From Paenibacillus hunanensis (GTDB lineage: Bacteria; Bacillota; Bacilli; Paenibacillales; Paenibacillaceae): a stretch of DNA of 64,000 nt. Both the position numbers and the translations under genes were made by a program. A model generated the notes under the pieces. The model was not told the origin of the DNA. It saw nothing but the letters and a program-made list of their open reading frames with translations, and did no database searches. The stretch spans positions 496,001-560,000 of the forward strand of contig NZ_BMMB01000005.1 in assembly GCF_014645615.1 (NCBI RefSeq), given 5' to 3'. Of this stretch, positions 22,990-32,290 are shown in pieces; positions within the stretch are counted from its first letter, which is position 1, and the number at the start of each line of letters is the position of its first letter.

Positions 22990-23040
22990 TATAACTTAAT
23001 TGCAGTCTGTTAAAAATGTTATCGACTCTTATCCTCCAAT
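22990..23040 (-). repeat. 51-bp dispersed repeat, copy 1 (mqo promoter region)
   Basis: 45 of 51 bases identical to 26178-26228. The edge nearest mqo overlaps a perfect minus-strand -10 box TATAAT (22988-22993). Confidence 0.75.
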
Positions 23041-23434
23041 TATATACTATTTGGAGTTGGTAAAAAATGAAAAGTTTGCTCGAAAAGGGCTAACTGGATC
23101 AAAAACCGACAAGAGAATACGGATTACAGGGATTTGTAGCCATTATTTTATGGATATGACATGTCGACGATGAGCGTATCATGCTTGCAACTATATCTAT
23201 TATATATTTTTTGACATATATTATACAGCATAAAAGTGCCCCATTACCATCGTTTGTACCTTAGCTGAACGGTACATGTCCGATTGGATTTGCGGTAATA
23301 TACAGGATGTACAACTGAAAGACTGGGCTGGCGAGCTGTCATTGGCTTATGAAGCCCATCCAGCCTGTGTAAAGCATCATTGCGATCACGAACCCTTACA
23401 ATTAACTGTATACCCCTATTCACAGGAGGATATC

Positions 23435-24511
23435 ATGAATATTCAATCTCTGTATAATTCCTATATCGGCATAAAGTATAGGGATGAAGAGCCCCGTATA
23501 CTCGATATTCCATTTCAATATTATCGATGCGGCGATGACAGCACCGAGCTATTTATCACGAATGAGGATGAAGCGTCGTTTGCGCAATGGGCATTGGAGC
23601 TATTGCCTGAAGACCCGGGCTATTTGAGTGATCCGGTGCATGCTCCGCTGTTAGCGCAGTCCTTTCCGCAGCTTAATCTGTACGAGGAGCTGATCCTGCA
23701 TTATTTATTGCTTACGATCAATACGACGCTATCGATCTATCCGATCCATGCCTATAACCGAATGAATGATTGGATGAAGGGCTATTGCTTTTTCCAGTTA
23801 TCCGGGCTGAATCGCGTGACTTTATTGGAGGCTGGACAGCGAGAGCAGCTGCGTGGCTGGCTGCTGCATCAGTATTTGTACGCACATCCTGTAAACTGGG
23901 ATACGTTGCAGGCATTCTCCTATCAAGAACAGCAGCTCGTGCATACCGCTACAGGCATTTCTGTACGTGATTATATGACTCGGTATCACGACGAGATTCA
24001 GCAGCATTACGAGCAGTATGCGGAGCGTCTGGATGCTTCACCGACTACGATGAAACCATTCAAGACGCTGACATTGGAGCTGTTGAGTCATCTGGAGGGA
24101 GGCACAATTGCATTACAGCTTCCGCACACATCAGAGGTATCGTATATGCTGCCATGGCTGAACGATGTGAACGATTTGCTAGCGCAATATCAAAAGGATA
24201 AAGGTGCTTTTTTTGCTGTATTGCGGCAGGCAGCGATGTCGCCCATGAGTGCGTACGGTGCTCACTGCTTTAGTATGCTACTGCAAAATTATGCCTGCTA
24301 TATTGTTACGTTTGCCCCTGGTGAGCTGAATGTGCTGGTTGAAGCGCTGGCTGATGAACCAGACCTGTGCACGCTGATCGTCAGCCGACTATGTACCGAT
24401 ACGATTTTCGTACAGCACATCCTGTGGCAACACGGGCAAACGATAGAGGATATGCCGCAGGTGGTCACTCACTTCAACGAGGCAGCCAAAGAGCTGTATA
24501 GCATCAAGTAA
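23435..24511 (+). CDS. Hypothetical protein, 358 aa
   Basis: Soluble, acidic, mostly helical protein without signal peptide, membrane segment or recognised domain. Trp/Tyr/Leu-rich helices run throughout (LYEELILHYLLLTINTTL, QREQLRGWLLHQYLYAHP). The frame is open from 23276, but a near-perfect ribosome site (CAGGAGGATATC) stands directly before ATG 23435 (NIQSLYNSYIG), so I take that start; the 53 extra codons upstream would add a Cys/His-rich stretch (CVKHHCDH) and cannot be fully excluded. It converges on the GH43 gene 48 bp away. Function unknown. Confidence 0.65.
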   Translation: MNIQSLYNSYIGIKYRDEEPRILDIPFQYYRCGDDSTELFITNEDEASFAQWALELLPEDPGYLSDPVHAPLLAQSFPQLNLYEELILHYLLLTINTTLSIYPIHAYNRMNDWMKGYCFFQLSGLNRVTLLEAGQREQLRGWLLHQYLYAHPVNWDTLQAFSYQEQQLVHTATGISVRDYMTRYHDEIQQHYEQYAERLDASPTTMKPFKTLTLELLSHLEGGTIALQLPHTSEVSYMLPWLNDVNDLLAQYQKDKGAFFAVLRQAAMSPMSAYGAHCFSMLLQNYACYIVTFAPGELNVLVEALADEPDLCTLIVSRLCTDTIFVQHILWQHGQTIEDMPQVVTHFNEAAKELYSIK

Positions 24512-24559
24512 ATGTACAGGTGTTGCTGTGCCTGACTCCAATCCAGCTGTATTCACCTG

Positions 24560-25627
24560 TTATGCTAGCTGGAAGCCGTCGCCTGTGTCTACGATATCAA
24601 ACAGGTGACAGCGCGATTCTGGAATACGAAACGGACGATGTACAATCAGCTTCCATGCCCCATCGAAGGTCTGAAAGAGCATACCATGACCGCTATCTTC
24701 ACGTACGAGCGGATCAAGCTGCTCCCATGGTCCCTCCAGGCTGCCACTCACCGAGCGGGCAATCGTCTGCACATAGCTGTCCTGCTCATAGCTTGACCAC
24801 AGCATAACGAGCGAACCACCGGAGGTACGGTACAGCTGGCAACCATCCGTTACATAGACAGTCGGCTCATGTGGTGCCATATCTGATATTGACGCTGTAT
24901 CAGTTGGTAGAACTGTATCGGCTGATGAAGCGGTATCGACACCCGCCTGATCCTGTAAAGAGTCTGGCGAGTGAGACATCGTCAACGGTAACCATGGCGC
25001 TGCCGATCCACTGAACAGATGCACCGGCTCACCTACTGTACCTGACCAATCATCATTCAGTCGCATCGCTTCAATCGTGCCATCGATCGTCTGCACCCAT
25101 TCGTGGCAGTAGACGATCCACGGCTGCTGCTGTTCATCGATATATAGCGTGCCATCCAGTGTCATCATCGTTTCGGGTAGTACCGGACGCTCTCCATTCA
25201 CTAGCTGAAAGGGACCCTCAGGCGTATCGCTAACGGCAATCACTGTCCCGCGCCAGTGCTTCGTATAGCCTTGAATTGGCTCACCTTCCAGCAGACGATC
25301 GTTATGATGAAGGGTCACGAATAAATAGTACCGTCCCTGATAGGCATGTACCTCTGGTGCCCAAGCTCCATGCTGTGGATGCGCCCAGCTCTCATCTGGA
25401 ATCGAGAAGACAAGATAGGGGCCTGCCCACTGCTCCAGATCGGTGCTTTTATACACCAGCACGCCATAACGATCCGTTCCGTGCAGCTGAGGTGTTGCAC
25501 CTGTGTACAGATAATAAGTGCCTGAATGAGCATCAGTTAGCACGAAGGGATCATGCGCAGGAATATCCTCCAAACGATGATGATTGCCCGGACGAGCTAC
25601 ATCACAGGCAGCATTGTAGACAGACAT
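24560..25627 (-). CDS. Glycoside hydrolase family 43 protein, intracellular
   Basis: Five-bladed beta-propeller hydrolase acting on arabinose- or xylose-containing oligosaccharides; 355 aa. The catalytic base is the Asp in IPAHDPFVL (residue about 27), the pKa-modulating Asp lies in TMMTLDGTLYID, and the general acid Glu in WAPEVHAYQG or, less likely, CHEW. GHGMLFQTFDG with its His is the usual metal-site blade. No signal peptide, so it works in the cytoplasm on imported oligosaccharides. Between APWLPL and YVTDG it has an insertion of about 45 residues rich in Ser, Thr, Asp and Ala with the near-repeat DTASSADTVLPTDTAS. ATG 25627 follows AGGAGCTGTTGTGC. A 13/14 cre site and a XylR-like half-operator lie immediately upstream, suggesting control by xylose and CcpA. 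Confidence 0.85.
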   Translation of the reverse strand: MSVYNAACDVARPGNHHRLEDIPAHDPFVLTDAHSGTYYLYTGATPQLHGTDRYGVLVYKSTDLEQWAGPYLVFSIPDESWAHPQHGAWAPEVHAYQGRYYLFVTLHHNDRLLEGEPIQGYTKHWRGTVIAVSDTPEGPFQLVNGERPVLPETMMTLDGTLYIDEQQQPWIVYCHEWVQTIDGTIEAMRLNDDWSGTVGEPVHLFSGSAAPWLPLTMSHSPDSLQDQAGVDTASSADTVLPTDTASISDMAPHEPTVYVTDGCQLYRTSGGSLVMLWSSYEQDSYVQTIARSVSGSLEGPWEQLDPLVREDSGHGMLFQTFDGAWKLIVHRPFRIPESRCHLFDIVDTGDGFQLA

Positions 25628-25648
25628 GCACAACAGCTCCTTTATTTT

Positions 25649-25676
25649 TGAATACGCTTACAAATTAGTTTGTTTG
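25649..25676 (-). promoter_or_regulatory. cre site and XylR-like half-operator before the GH43 gene
   Basis: TGAATACGCTTACA (25649-25662, plus-strand reading) fits the cre consensus at 13 of 14 positions. TTAGTTTGTTTG (25665-25676) equals one half of the Bacillus XylR operator as I recall it; the second half is not recognisable. Confidence 0.5.
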
Positions 25677-26081
25677 GGTGATGTTGAAGGATAGGGATAC
25701 CCAACTGTAACAGGTTCGTCAGCTATATCTTTAGCTATAGTTTGTGAAGATATCCTCTACATATTATGCGATCATTGCCCGCACATCGCTGTTCCGATTC
25801 GTGCCAGATTATCGTTTTCGTTTGTCTGATCGCCAAGCTTCATGGCAGCTTGGCTTCTTCTACAACACTCAGTTACAACTACCATTTAACTACATCTATT
25901 CCTTTAGCTCATTACTGTCGTAATGTTCGTACAACTACCTGTAGTATACCTGTTCGGCTTATAAAATGCCAAATGAAATCAGTGCTATCCACTTCCTTTT
26001 TGTTATACACCCATGCTTCTTTAATCGACTCTATACAAGCTTCAGCCTAGATTGCGCTTCATCCCATTTCCACATACACAA
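25677..26081. other. Long intergenic region with one perfect hairpin
   Basis: No gene supported. GCCAAGCT-tcatggc-AGCTTGGC at 25832-25854 is a perfect 8-bp inverted repeat without a good T-run on either strand. Confidence 0.4.
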
Positions 26082-26125
26082 AAGGCAGCGTCTCGCTTGC
26101 CGTATAGCAAGACAAGACGCTGCCT
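26082..26125 (-). terminator. Strong intrinsic terminator (minus strand)
   Basis: AGGCAGCGTCT...AGACGCTGCCT with an inner GCTTGC/GCAAG step and TTTTGTG tail on the minus strand. It lies 205 nt after the response-regulator stop and about 50 nt after the second 51-bp repeat. Confidence 0.75.
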
Positions 26126-26177
26126 GTGATATCCATTCGATGCTCCTGTCATTTCAGCTATACGTTGATTCCATTTG

Positions 26178-26228
26178 TATAACTTCATTGCAGCCTGTTA
26201 AGCATGTTATCGACTCGTATTCTCCAAT
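26178..26228 (-). repeat. 51-bp dispersed repeat, copy 2
   Basis: 45 of 51 bases identical to 22990-23040, same strand. The position of the mqo TATAAT box is here TATACA-like (minus strand), followed by about 50 nt and the terminator at 26082-26125. Confidence 0.75.
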
Positions 26229-26330
26229 AAGATAGGGCGCTTATGGTATGTTGCTTATTCACACCAGCATGTCGAACGAACAACTCCATTTTCTACTCAT
26301 TACATTTAAAGTGCGCGCTTCTCAGCATAT

Positions 26331-27449
26331 TTAACGCTCACGATTCTCAGCCCATAGCTGCTGCTGACGCTCTTTTACACGCGCAGCTCCAGTAGCGTCA
26401 TTCGTATCCAGCAGTAGCTGCATAAGCTGCTCATAATGGCGATCGACATCTGGCTCCAGCTCCAACAGCTTGTACAGCGGTGCAATTTGCTCATCCACAG
26501 CTAGCTGGCTCAGCGCTTGCACTAAATACGCAGCCACTGAACCGCGTAGCTCGATCCGATAGGCGTCTGCCCACGTATAATGCTCGGTTTCCAGATAATC
26601 TCCGCTGTAGAGCGCGATCACCTGGCTCACCGTTTCGGCGGTGACCGTCTGCTGAGCGATAAGCTCCAGTAGCTGCGCCAGATCACTATGGAAAATAGCT
26701 GGCTCGATCCAGTAGCGTTCATCTCCATATTTGACCACATCATCATAGCCGAGTGTCTTGAACAGATTGCGCACATAATAGAGCGAGGTGTGCAGTAGCT
26801 TCTGTCCTTGCTGTGCGGGCACATCTGCCCATAACTGCTCAAGAATCGTAAATTTATACACGGGATTCCCCTGATAATGCCAGAGCAGGGCGAATAGCTC
26901 CTTCGTCTTGCGAGTACGCCAGCTAAGCAATCGTCCATCGACAGCATTTACCTGTAGACTGCCCATCACACGTAGCGATAACGTAGCTATCGAGGGAGCA
27001 GGGGAAGCAGGCTGTTCCAGTTCCATATTGTTATGTTCATCATTATCCATGCTATCTACTGATCCTGTAGTCTGTTGGTATTGCTTATTTCGCTGAGTGG
27101 CATAGCGCCCAAGCGTGCGCTCTAGCTTGGCTGGCGCTACAGGCTTGAGCAAATAGCCGATCGCTTCGGTATGAAAGGCATCGATTGCATACTGATCATG
27201 AGCCGTCACGAAAATAATAGCAGCGTCTGGACAGATGACGTTTAGCTGCTCCGCGGCATCCAGTCCACTAATACCGGGCATTTCGATATCAAGGAAGATC
27301 AGCTCAGGCTGCTTATCCCGACAAGCAGTCATCGCTTCGTGCACCAGCTGATATTTGCCGACTACCTCCACCTGACCGGTCTCGCTCAGCATAATGTCCA
27401 GCACATCTAATCCGATCTCTTCATCATCAATCAATATCGCTTTCCACAT
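26331..27449 (-). CDS. Response regulator with SARP-like output domain
   Basis: 372-aa regulator. Residues 1-122 form a receiver (ILIDDEE acidic pocket, phosphoacceptor Asp54 in LIFLDIEMPG, Thr in FVTAHD, Lys in YLLKPV). A Gln/Asn/Glu-rich linker follows (about 125-160). The C-terminal part is an OmpR-like winged helix (about 163-235, SWRTRKTKELFALLWHYQGN) plus a bacterial transcriptional activation (BTAD) TPR domain (about 245-365). This receiver-plus-SARP architecture is typical of Paenibacillus and Bacillus two-component systems whose kinases have 7TM-DISM sensors. Its start codon lies inside the end of the kinase gene (23-bp overlap), so the two are translationally coupled. Targets unknown; flanking polysaccharide genes are candidates. 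Confidence 0.9.
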   Translation of the reverse strand: MWKAILIDDEEIGLDVLDIMLSETGQVEVVGKYQLVHEAMTACRDKQPELIFLDIEMPGISGLDAAEQLNVICPDAAIIFVTAHDQYAIDAFHTEAIGYLLKPVAPAKLERTLGRYATQRNKQYQQTTGSVDSMDNDEHNNMELEQPASPAPSIATLSLRVMGSLQVNAVDGRLLSWRTRKTKELFALLWHYQGNPVYKFTILEQLWADVPAQQGQKLLHTSLYYVRNLFKTLGYDDVVKYGDERYWIEPAIFHSDLAQLLELIAQQTVTAETVSQVIALYSGDYLETEHYTWADAYRIELRGSVAAYLVQALSQLAVDEQIAPLYKLLELEPDVDRHYEQLMQLLLDTNDATGAARVKERQQQLWAENRER

Positions 27450-30400
27450 GTGAGCGCTCCACCTCCGTCAAATGAATCGTAACTGTCGTACCGAACTCTG
27501 GTTGGCTAACGATATCCAGTCGCCGTCCATATTTCATCTGTAAGCGGCGGTTTACATTTCCAATGCCAACGCCTTTACTTTGACCCTGCTCCAGCTGTAG
27601 CCGCTGTTCGTCGGTCATGCCTATGCCGTCATCCTTCACCATAATCTCGACCCTCTGACCAACAGCTCGGACGATAATATCGACAGCTCCGCCTTCCGGC
27701 TTTTGACCGATCCCATGCCGTACTGCATTTTCTACAATTGGCTGTAGGGTAAGAGGCGGTAGCATCACATGGACGTGCTCATCTACATCATAGCGCACCT
27801 GCAATCGTTTACCGAAGCGAAGCTGTTCAATCGCCAGATACGCGCGTACCAGCTCCAGTTCACGCGCTAACGGCACCGCTTCACTATGAAATACAAAGGT
27901 GAACTTAGCACGCAAATAGGTCGTCAAATGCTGGATCGTCTCTCGCAGGCGATCCACATCCTTATAGCTCAAGCCAACGAGCGCATTCATACTATTGTAT
28001 AGAAAATGCGGTGTGATCTGCGCCTGTAAGAAGTCCATTTCTCGCCGTAACGCCTGCTCGGATGAACCTTTCATCGACAATAGCGATTGTACACGGGCAC
28101 GGAATTCTGCCAGCTCGAATGGCTTTTGCAAAATATCATTTGCACCTGCGGCAAAGGCAGATAGCATATCCGCCGTCTGTCCAGAAGCTGTCAGCATAAG
28201 CACAGGCAGCTCGGACAAGCCATGCAGCGCACGAATCTCACGGCAAATGTCCAGCCCCGACGTACCCGGCATCATCAGATCGAGCAGCACCAGATCAGGC
28301 TTACGCTGTCGTAGTGCTTCGCGTGCCGCTTCTCCGCTACGAACCGCTGTATACGTATGCCGCATGCCAGCGATCACATCCGCCGCCACCTTCAGATTCG
28401 ATAACTCATCGTCTACGATTAATACATGATACGACTGCTCATCCTCCAGCCATGAAGGCATATAGGAGACTGGCTCTATCCAGCCTGCTTGCAGCTCACT
28501 ATATTCCGCTGGCGCCGTCTGCATCAGCTCCGGCCGTAGTGGCATTGCGGCGCTATCGCTCATCGCATCTGCCAGCGGAAGGGTGAACGTGAAGCGTGAG
28601 CCTGTTCCCGGCTGTGATTCCACCTCCAGCTGTCCACCTTGTAGCAGAACCAGCTGCCGAGAAATACTGAGTCCCAGTCCTATCCCTGTCGCAGAGCCAG
28701 CTCCACGCTCATCATAATGGAAAAAGGGCTGAAATAAATGCTTCAATACTTCTGCATCCATTCCTTTTCCTGTATCTGTAACCGAGATCGCCAGCTGCTC
28801 CGCCCGACGCTCTGCGGACAGAATAATGCTGCCCTGCTCGGTATATTTGATTGCATTTTCCAATAGATTATGCAAAATCTGGCGTAACCGATTCTCGTCT
28901 GCCCACACTAGCGGTAGCTCTGCCGGAAGCTGATTGATCAGCGCCACCTGATTACTGATCGGTGTGATCGATAACGTCTCCATCACAAATTCTGCCGATA
29001 CTCGCAGGTCAACAGGCTTCAATTGTACCTGTAGCTCTCCGTAACGAATCCGATTCATATCCAGAATATCGTTTACCAGACTCGCCAGCCGTCGACCGAT
29101 CAGATGTAGCAGACGTACACTTTCACGCTGCTCCGCTTGCAGAGGCTGCTCTGTATTATCAAGCAGTGTACCGGACAGATTAATGATGCCATGCAGCGGT
29201 GTACGCAGCTCATGCGATGTTTTCGCCAGAAATTCATCCTTTTGCTGATCATATCGCAGCAGCTGCCCGGCAAGCTGCTCACTATGCCGCAGCGCTTCTC
29301 GTATCCGATCGGTCATCAAAAACGACTGCGACAGCACAACCAGCAGCAGGGTGATAATAATATAATACGGACTATCCAGCGCCAGCTGATAACGCGTCTG
29401 TGCAAAAATCCAGCTAATCGTCAGGAAAAATACCCCGAGCAAAATATAATACACACGCGCTCCCTGATGCCGATTCCGCAGCAGCAAGCCGAATATGTAA
29501 CCAAATACCAGCACCTGCAATAGAATGCCCGGCCATAGCAGATATAATAGCTGCTGATTCGGCAACACGAGCAGTAACAGCATATACACGATCGATAATG
29601 CCAGTATCACTCGAAATAACCATGTCGGCAGCACATTCAAATACAGCCGCACATAATACACAAAGCACACAATCGATACATACGGCAAAATAAACAGCAG
29701 CTTTTGCAGTAGTAAAAACGAAAGATGCGGGAACAACGCCGCTAGTATAATCTCATTGTCCAAACTAAAAAATAACCCCAGCGTCAGACAGAACATACTG
29801 AAAAATAGCAAATACGGCTCCCGACGCCACTGTCTGAACATGCCGGCAAAATAAATACCAAATACAAACAGCGTCGTAATCACGACCATATCCGCCATCC
29901 GCGCATGATCGCGCCGATCCATAATGCGATCTGCTGACCCAAACTCTGGCGCCTGCACCAATCCACCTCGCAGCGTCTCAAAGCTCGCCACCTGAATAAT
30001 GATATCGAAGGAGCGCTGATCGGTATCCACTGTGCCAAACACCGGGAAGTTGCTCGGTACGAATCCTGCCGCCGTCAATGACGGTTGCCCGGTGCTACCA
30101 ATCAGCTTGTCTGCCATATAGATGCGGCTGGACATCCGAATCTTTTTCACCCGTAATCCATAGTCTCCAGCCGAATCCACATTCACATGCAGACGATAGG
30201 TGCCTGCTCCCGAGCCATCCTGTGATACGGTTCCATTCCAGCGTCCAGGTACAGGCAAATAACGCCGTGTCTGCTCCAGCGAGATTGAGGATCGTTTAAA
30301 ATCATCCGGCGTCAGCAGCTGATTCGGATAAAACTCCCACTCGCCCTGTAGTGGAATCACTCCATGCTCCGCAAAGTTCCATTGCCCTGCATTTAATACA

Positions 30401-30516
30401 CCGCGCTGTGCCTGCGGATAATGAACCGCTGGATTCAGCCAGTGATAAAGAAACAGCGAGGTCGCTGCAATAAAGATCACGATCATACCGACCAGACCAA
30501 GTAATTGATTCCTCAC
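27427..30516 (-). CDS. Hybrid sensor kinase: 7TM-DISM, HisKA kinase, receiver, second LytS-type kinase
   Basis: About 1,029 aa, membrane-bound. In order: an N-terminal membrane helix (about 5-25); an extracytoplasmic jelly-roll sensor (about 45-180, GEWEFYPNQLL, PVPGRWNG); seven membrane helices (about 200-400); HisKA with the phospho-His near 435 in FLAKTSHELRTP; HATPase_c (about 540-660, NLLENAIKYT, DTGKGM, GIGLGLSISRQL); a receiver (about 697-815, phospho-Asp near 747 in LVLLDLMMPG); then a second kinase module of the LytS/YesM His_kinase type (His near 838 in ITPHFLYNSM) with its own ATPase lobe (VENAVRHGIG, KDDGIGM, GIGNVNRRL). SD GGAAGGGAA sits over an upstream ATG (30534) and seven bases before GTG 30516, so I prefer the GTG. 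Overlaps the response regulator gene by 23 bp. Signal unknown; likely a soluble carbohydrate. Confidence 0.9.
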   Translation of the reverse strand: MRNQLLGLVGMIVIFIAATSLFLYHWLNPAVHYPQAQRGVLNAGQWNFAEHGVIPLQGEWEFYPNQLLTPDDFKRSSISLEQTRRYLPVPGRWNGTVSQDGSGAGTYRLHVNVDSAGDYGLRVKKIRMSSRIYMADKLIGSTGQPSLTAAGFVPSNFPVFGTVDTDQRSFDIIIQVASFETLRGGLVQAPEFGSADRIMDRRDHARMADMVVITTLFVFGIYFAGMFRQWRREPYLLFFSMFCLTLGLFFSLDNEIILAALFPHLSFLLLQKLLFILPYVSIVCFVYYVRLYLNVLPTWLFRVILALSIVYMLLLLVLPNQQLLYLLWPGILLQVLVFGYIFGLLLRNRHQGARVYYILLGVFFLTISWIFAQTRYQLALDSPYYIIITLLLVVLSQSFLMTDRIREALRHSEQLAGQLLRYDQQKDEFLAKTSHELRTPLHGIINLSGTLLDNTEQPLQAEQRESVRLLHLIGRRLASLVNDILDMNRIRYGELQVQLKPVDLRVSAEFVMETLSITPISNQVALINQLPAELPLVWADENRLRQILHNLLENAIKYTEQGSIILSAERRAEQLAISVTDTGKGMDAEVLKHLFQPFFHYDERGAGSATGIGLGLSISRQLVLLQGGQLEVESQPGTGSRFTFTLPLADAMSDSAAMPLRPELMQTAPAEYSELQAGWIEPVSYMPSWLEDEQSYHVLIVDDELSNLKVAADVIAGMRHTYTAVRSGEAAREALRQRKPDLVLLDLMMPGTSGLDICREIRALHGLSELPVLMLTASGQTADMLSAFAAGANDILQKPFELAEFRARVQSLLSMKGSSEQALRREMDFLQAQITPHFLYNSMNALVGLSYKDVDRLRETIQHLTTYLRAKFTFVFHSEAVPLARELELVRAYLAIEQLRFGKRLQVRYDVDEHVHVMLPPLTLQPIVENAVRHGIGQKPEGGAVDIIVRAVGQRVEIMVKDDGIGMTDEQRLQLEQGQSKGVGIGNVNRRLQMKYGRRLDIVSQPEFGTTVTIHLTEVERSHVESDID

Positions 30517-30701
30517 GATATCGTTCCCTTCCATTCCCGGTCAACTGTAGCATGACAGGAAGCATCTCTTAGCTCCCATTATACCGTCTTCCGTATGTGG
30601 CGGCTTACACGAAATCAAGAAATTCTCTACACGGTGCAGTGCGACAGACAACATTACTTTATGACTTACGCATCCTCGCTGTATTTTTTAAACGTATACC
30701 A

Positions 30702-31898
30702 TTACTTCAATCGCAGTAAGCGATCATCATTTTCCCCTGCGGAGCCGCGGGAGGTGTTATTGGTCAGTATATAAATATGCCCGTTATGCACCATCACATC
30801 ACGCACGCGTCCGACATCGGTCAGGATATTCGTCATTTTACGAGTCGATGGGTCGAATAGCTTGAGGCTCTCACCTGCCAGCGTTGCGACAAGAATCGTA
30901 TCCTCTGGTGTCGCAGCAATACCGGATGGAGCAATCGCACGCGAGCCAGCAACATAGATTGGTGCGGTGATGCCTTTGGCTGTTTGCGTACCGATCACGT
31001 TCGGCCAGCCATAATTCGCACCCTTCTTAATGATATTGATCTCATCCAGTCCGGTTCGATCCGTACCGCCGCCTGGAATGGCACCGCCGCTTGGTCCATG
31101 ATCGGCAGCATACAGCGTGCCGTTCGATGTCCACGCCAGACCCTGCGAATTACGAAGTCCATACGCATACACATATGAATTCGCAAATGGATTATCCTGC
31201 GGCACCTTGCCATCCTTGGTCATCCGTAGAATTTTGCCACCCAGACTGGAGCGATCCTGCGATAGCTCGCGCCGTCCGGCTTCACCGGATGTGCTGTACA
31301 GCATGCCATCCGGGCCGAAGGCAAGTCGTCCACCCTCATGAATACGTCCACCTGGAATGCCCTCCAGCAAAGCCTTCTGCTCCTTCCATACTCCATTGGT
31401 CAGCTTGATGCGTACAATCCGGTTCAAGCCCTGACCATTTTGCTCATACGCATGATAAATATATGCGGTTTGATTTGTAGCAAAATCGGGATCAAGCACG
31501 AGTCCGGTCAGCCCTGCCTCACCCACAACACGTAACGGCTTGCTGGTCTGTACCTTTTGTACCGTTTGCTTCCCATCCTTCACCTGTACGATTCCACCAC
31601 CACGCTGTGTAATGTAGACGGTATCTCCAGCAAACTGCATCGACCACGGAATATCTAGCCCTGTTGCCAGCTCGGTATAACCGCCTTGCAGTGAATCGAC
31701 CAGATCGACATTTCCAGTCGTACCCGTGGTGGTCGCCGAAGTGCGCTCAGCCGTCATCGCTGGCTTCTCGACCTCCTCACGGACAGTCGTTTCAGTTCCA
31801 GTTTCCATCGCTTCACGTTCGGTCGCACAGGCAGACAACGGCAGGGCAAGCAGCAGCGCAGACATCACCAGCTTTGCTTTTGCATTGGCATATAACAT
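30702..31898 (-). CDS. PQQ-dependent sugar dehydrogenase family lipoprotein
   Basis: 398-aa exported lipoprotein: hydrophobic leader followed by lipobox LSAC (lipidated Cys about residue 24), then a Thr/Glu-rich tether to about 65. The rest is a six-bladed propeller of the glucose/sorbosone dehydrogenase family (PF07995-like): IPWSMQFAGDTVYITQRGGGIVQV, GEAGLTGLVLDPDFATN, GGRIHEGGRLAFGPDGMLY with the usual catalytic His, and YAYGLRNSQGLAWTSNGTLYAADHGPSGG. It would oxidise an aldose outside the membrane using PQQ. Whether this bacterium makes PQQ cannot be seen, and some homologues in Bacilli may not be catalytic. AAAGGAGGAACAGC precedes the ATG. It stands alone between the kinase and ara operon. 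Confidence 0.85.
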   Translation of the reverse strand: MLYANAKAKLVMSALLLALPLSACATEREAMETGTETTVREEVEKPAMTAERTSATTTGTTGNVDLVDSLQGGYTELATGLDIPWSMQFAGDTVYITQRGGGIVQVKDGKQTVQKVQTSKPLRVVGEAGLTGLVLDPDFATNQTAYIYHAYEQNGQGLNRIVRIKLTNGVWKEQKALLEGIPGGRIHEGGRLAFGPDGMLYSTSGEAGRRELSQDRSSLGGKILRMTKDGKVPQDNPFANSYVYAYGLRNSQGLAWTSNGTLYAADHGPSGGAIPGGGTDRTGLDEINIIKKGANYGWPNVIGTQTAKGITAPIYVAGSRAIAPSGIAATPEDTILVATLAGESLKLFDPSTRKMTNILTDVGRVRDVMVHNGHIYILTNNTSRGSAGENDDRLLRLK

Positions 31899-32290
31899 GC
31901 TGTTCCTCCTTTGGCTCTTTTTCCGTTTTTACCCAATAGTGGATGGGTGGAAAAGGCATCCAGCGAAATATTATGGCTGGGAGGCATACAGGTACAGGTA
32001 GCAATGAATTCCAGCATGAATGCGTTACATGACGGATACGATTCAGGATAAGCGGAGAAGGTAGATCAAGAAGGAGGATCGAATCGAAACATAGCAAATA
32101 GAGATGCCCTCGTAAAAAGGCATCTCTATTGGAAAATCGCAGCTAGCAGCTAATTGAAGCTAGTTTAAGAAACTATGAAACTATATAGATAAAGCTACAG
32201 ATTGCATTGAGATCACATCAAGCTACAGGACGAGATCGCTAGTGCTAACCTAAACGTTTATCTATCTGCCGATCCTCTATATCAGCTCTA
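31899..32290. other. Intergenic region with hairpin 32098-32130
   Basis: An 11-bp stem ATAGAGATGCC/GGCATCTCTAT with a 10-nt loop lies about 160 nt after the araA stop on the minus strand; possibly the operon terminator, though its T-tail is short. Nothing else supported. Confidence 0.5.

Noticed and set aside
23276..23434. 53-codon N-terminal extension with CVKHHCDH motif on the 358-aa hypothetical
   Set aside because: A near-consensus ribosome site stands right before ATG 23435 and none before 23276.
25832..25854. Perfect hairpin GCCAAGCT/AGCTTGGC as terminator
   Set aside because: No T-run on either strand and no gene ending nearby; left as unexplained structure.
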